11,597 nt of DNA, from contig JAOZOM010000044.1 in NCBI GenBank assembly GCA_029933275.1, positions 1-11,597 of the forward strand. The letters are read 5' to 3'. Below the pieces are notes generated by a model. The model searched no databases. It was not told where the DNA came from and saw only the letters and a list, made by a program, of their open reading frames with translations. Origin of the DNA: Anaerolineales bacterium. GTDB taxonomy: Bacteria > Chloroflexota > Anaerolineae > Anaerolineales > Villigracilaceae. Both the position numbers and the translations under genes were made by a program. This document shows, piece after piece, positions 11,382 through 11,597 of the stretch (the stretch's first letter is position 1; every line of letters begins with the position of its first letter).

Positions 11382-11597
11382 TGTTAAGCTCCTCCGCTCA
11401 AAAAATTCAGGATGCGTTGAAAGAACTTGGTTACGAATACCAAGTGATTGAATTTTCTGAAAGCACGCGTACCGCAGAAGAAGCCGCCGCGCGCGTTGGG
11501 TGCAAGGTGGGGCAAATCGTGAAATCGTTAGTTTTTAAGGGGAAAAAGAGCGGGAAGGCAATCCTGATTTTGACCAGTGGAAAGAATCGGGTAGATG
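11381..11597 (+). CDS. YbaK/EbsC-type Cys-tRNA(Pro) deacylase, 5' part (cut by window edge)
   Basis: The first 72 codons of an aminoacyl-tRNA deacylase of the YbaK/ProX family, which hydrolyses mischarged Cys- or Ala-tRNA(Pro). The translation begins MLSSSAQKIQDALKELGYEY and contains STRTAEEAAARVGCKVGQIVKSLVFK, the family's helix and strand carrying the conserved lysine near IVKSL, then ILILTSGKNRVD. The ATG shares one base with the preceding TAA and a GAGG lies 7 nt upstream inside fpr, so the two are co-transcribed. The C-terminus with the remaining active-site loop is beyond the edge, so the YbaK, EbsC and ProX subtypes cannot be told apart. Confidence 0.85.
   Translation, partial: MLSSSAQKIQDALKELGYEYQVIEFSESTRTAEEAAARVGCKVGQIVKSLVFKGKKSGKAILILTSGKNRVD

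Noticed and set aside
1..11597. CRISPR arrays, tRNA or rRNA genes, prophage or defence genes
   Set aside because: I looked on both strands and saw no regularly spaced identical repeats with unique spacers, no cloverleaf-like tRNA sequence, and no phage or defence protein motifs.

Overview
The window looks like a chromosomal segment of a Chloroflexota bacterium, most likely class Anaerolineae. This is inferred from the mix of protein families and their sequence character (a TtuB/TtuA pair, an MiaA with the DSRLFYRGMDIGTAKP variant, an MtaD-type deaminase, an NfsA-type nitroreductase), not from a marker gene. Base composition is moderate. Most genes are housekeeping or accessory metabolism, packed in short operons with 1- or 4-nt overlaps and some TTG starts.

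Left part (1-3112). On the minus strand lies the beginning of a tRNA 2-thiolation unit: the ubiquitin-like sulfur carrier TtuB, then the first 18 residues of the sulfurtransferase TtuA. Diverging from it on the plus strand are a GT4 glycosyltransferase, a YraN-family protein (4-nt overlap) and the tRNA dimethylallyltransferase MiaA. The gap between the two directions holds a decayed inverted repeat of the 'caaagtcacggag' type and a plausible promoter for the glycosyltransferase.

Middle part (3113-5642). On the minus strand are a broken transposase remnant abutting the end of miaA, an MgtE magnesium transporter with a promoter and a leader of about 140 nt, a second decayed repeat, and a small isoprenylcysteine-methyltransferase-like membrane protein.

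Right-centre part (5643-9733). A plus-strand operon encodes an MTA/SAH-deaminase-type amidohydrolase fused to a C-terminal CYTH-like domain, an unrecognised four-helix membrane protein with six cysteines in its outer domain, and an NfsA-type flavin nitroreductase starting at a TTG overlapping the previous stop.

Right part (9734-11597). The most unusual element is an apparent free-standing minus-strand RNA at about 9769-10103. It has its own promoter (TTGACT-17-AATAAT), three tandem units of about 90 nt that resemble c-di-GMP-I (GEMM-I) riboswitch aptamers, and a strong intrinsic terminator. No gene follows it on that strand: read-through would run antisense into the nitroreductase operon. Next to it is a small YidJ/YjdJ-like GNAT acetyltransferase broken by a perfect 8-bp tandem duplication. 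A 7-3-7 palindrome then separates it from a divergent ferredoxin-NADP+ reductase gene, followed by the start of a YbaK/EbsC-type Cys-tRNA deacylase.
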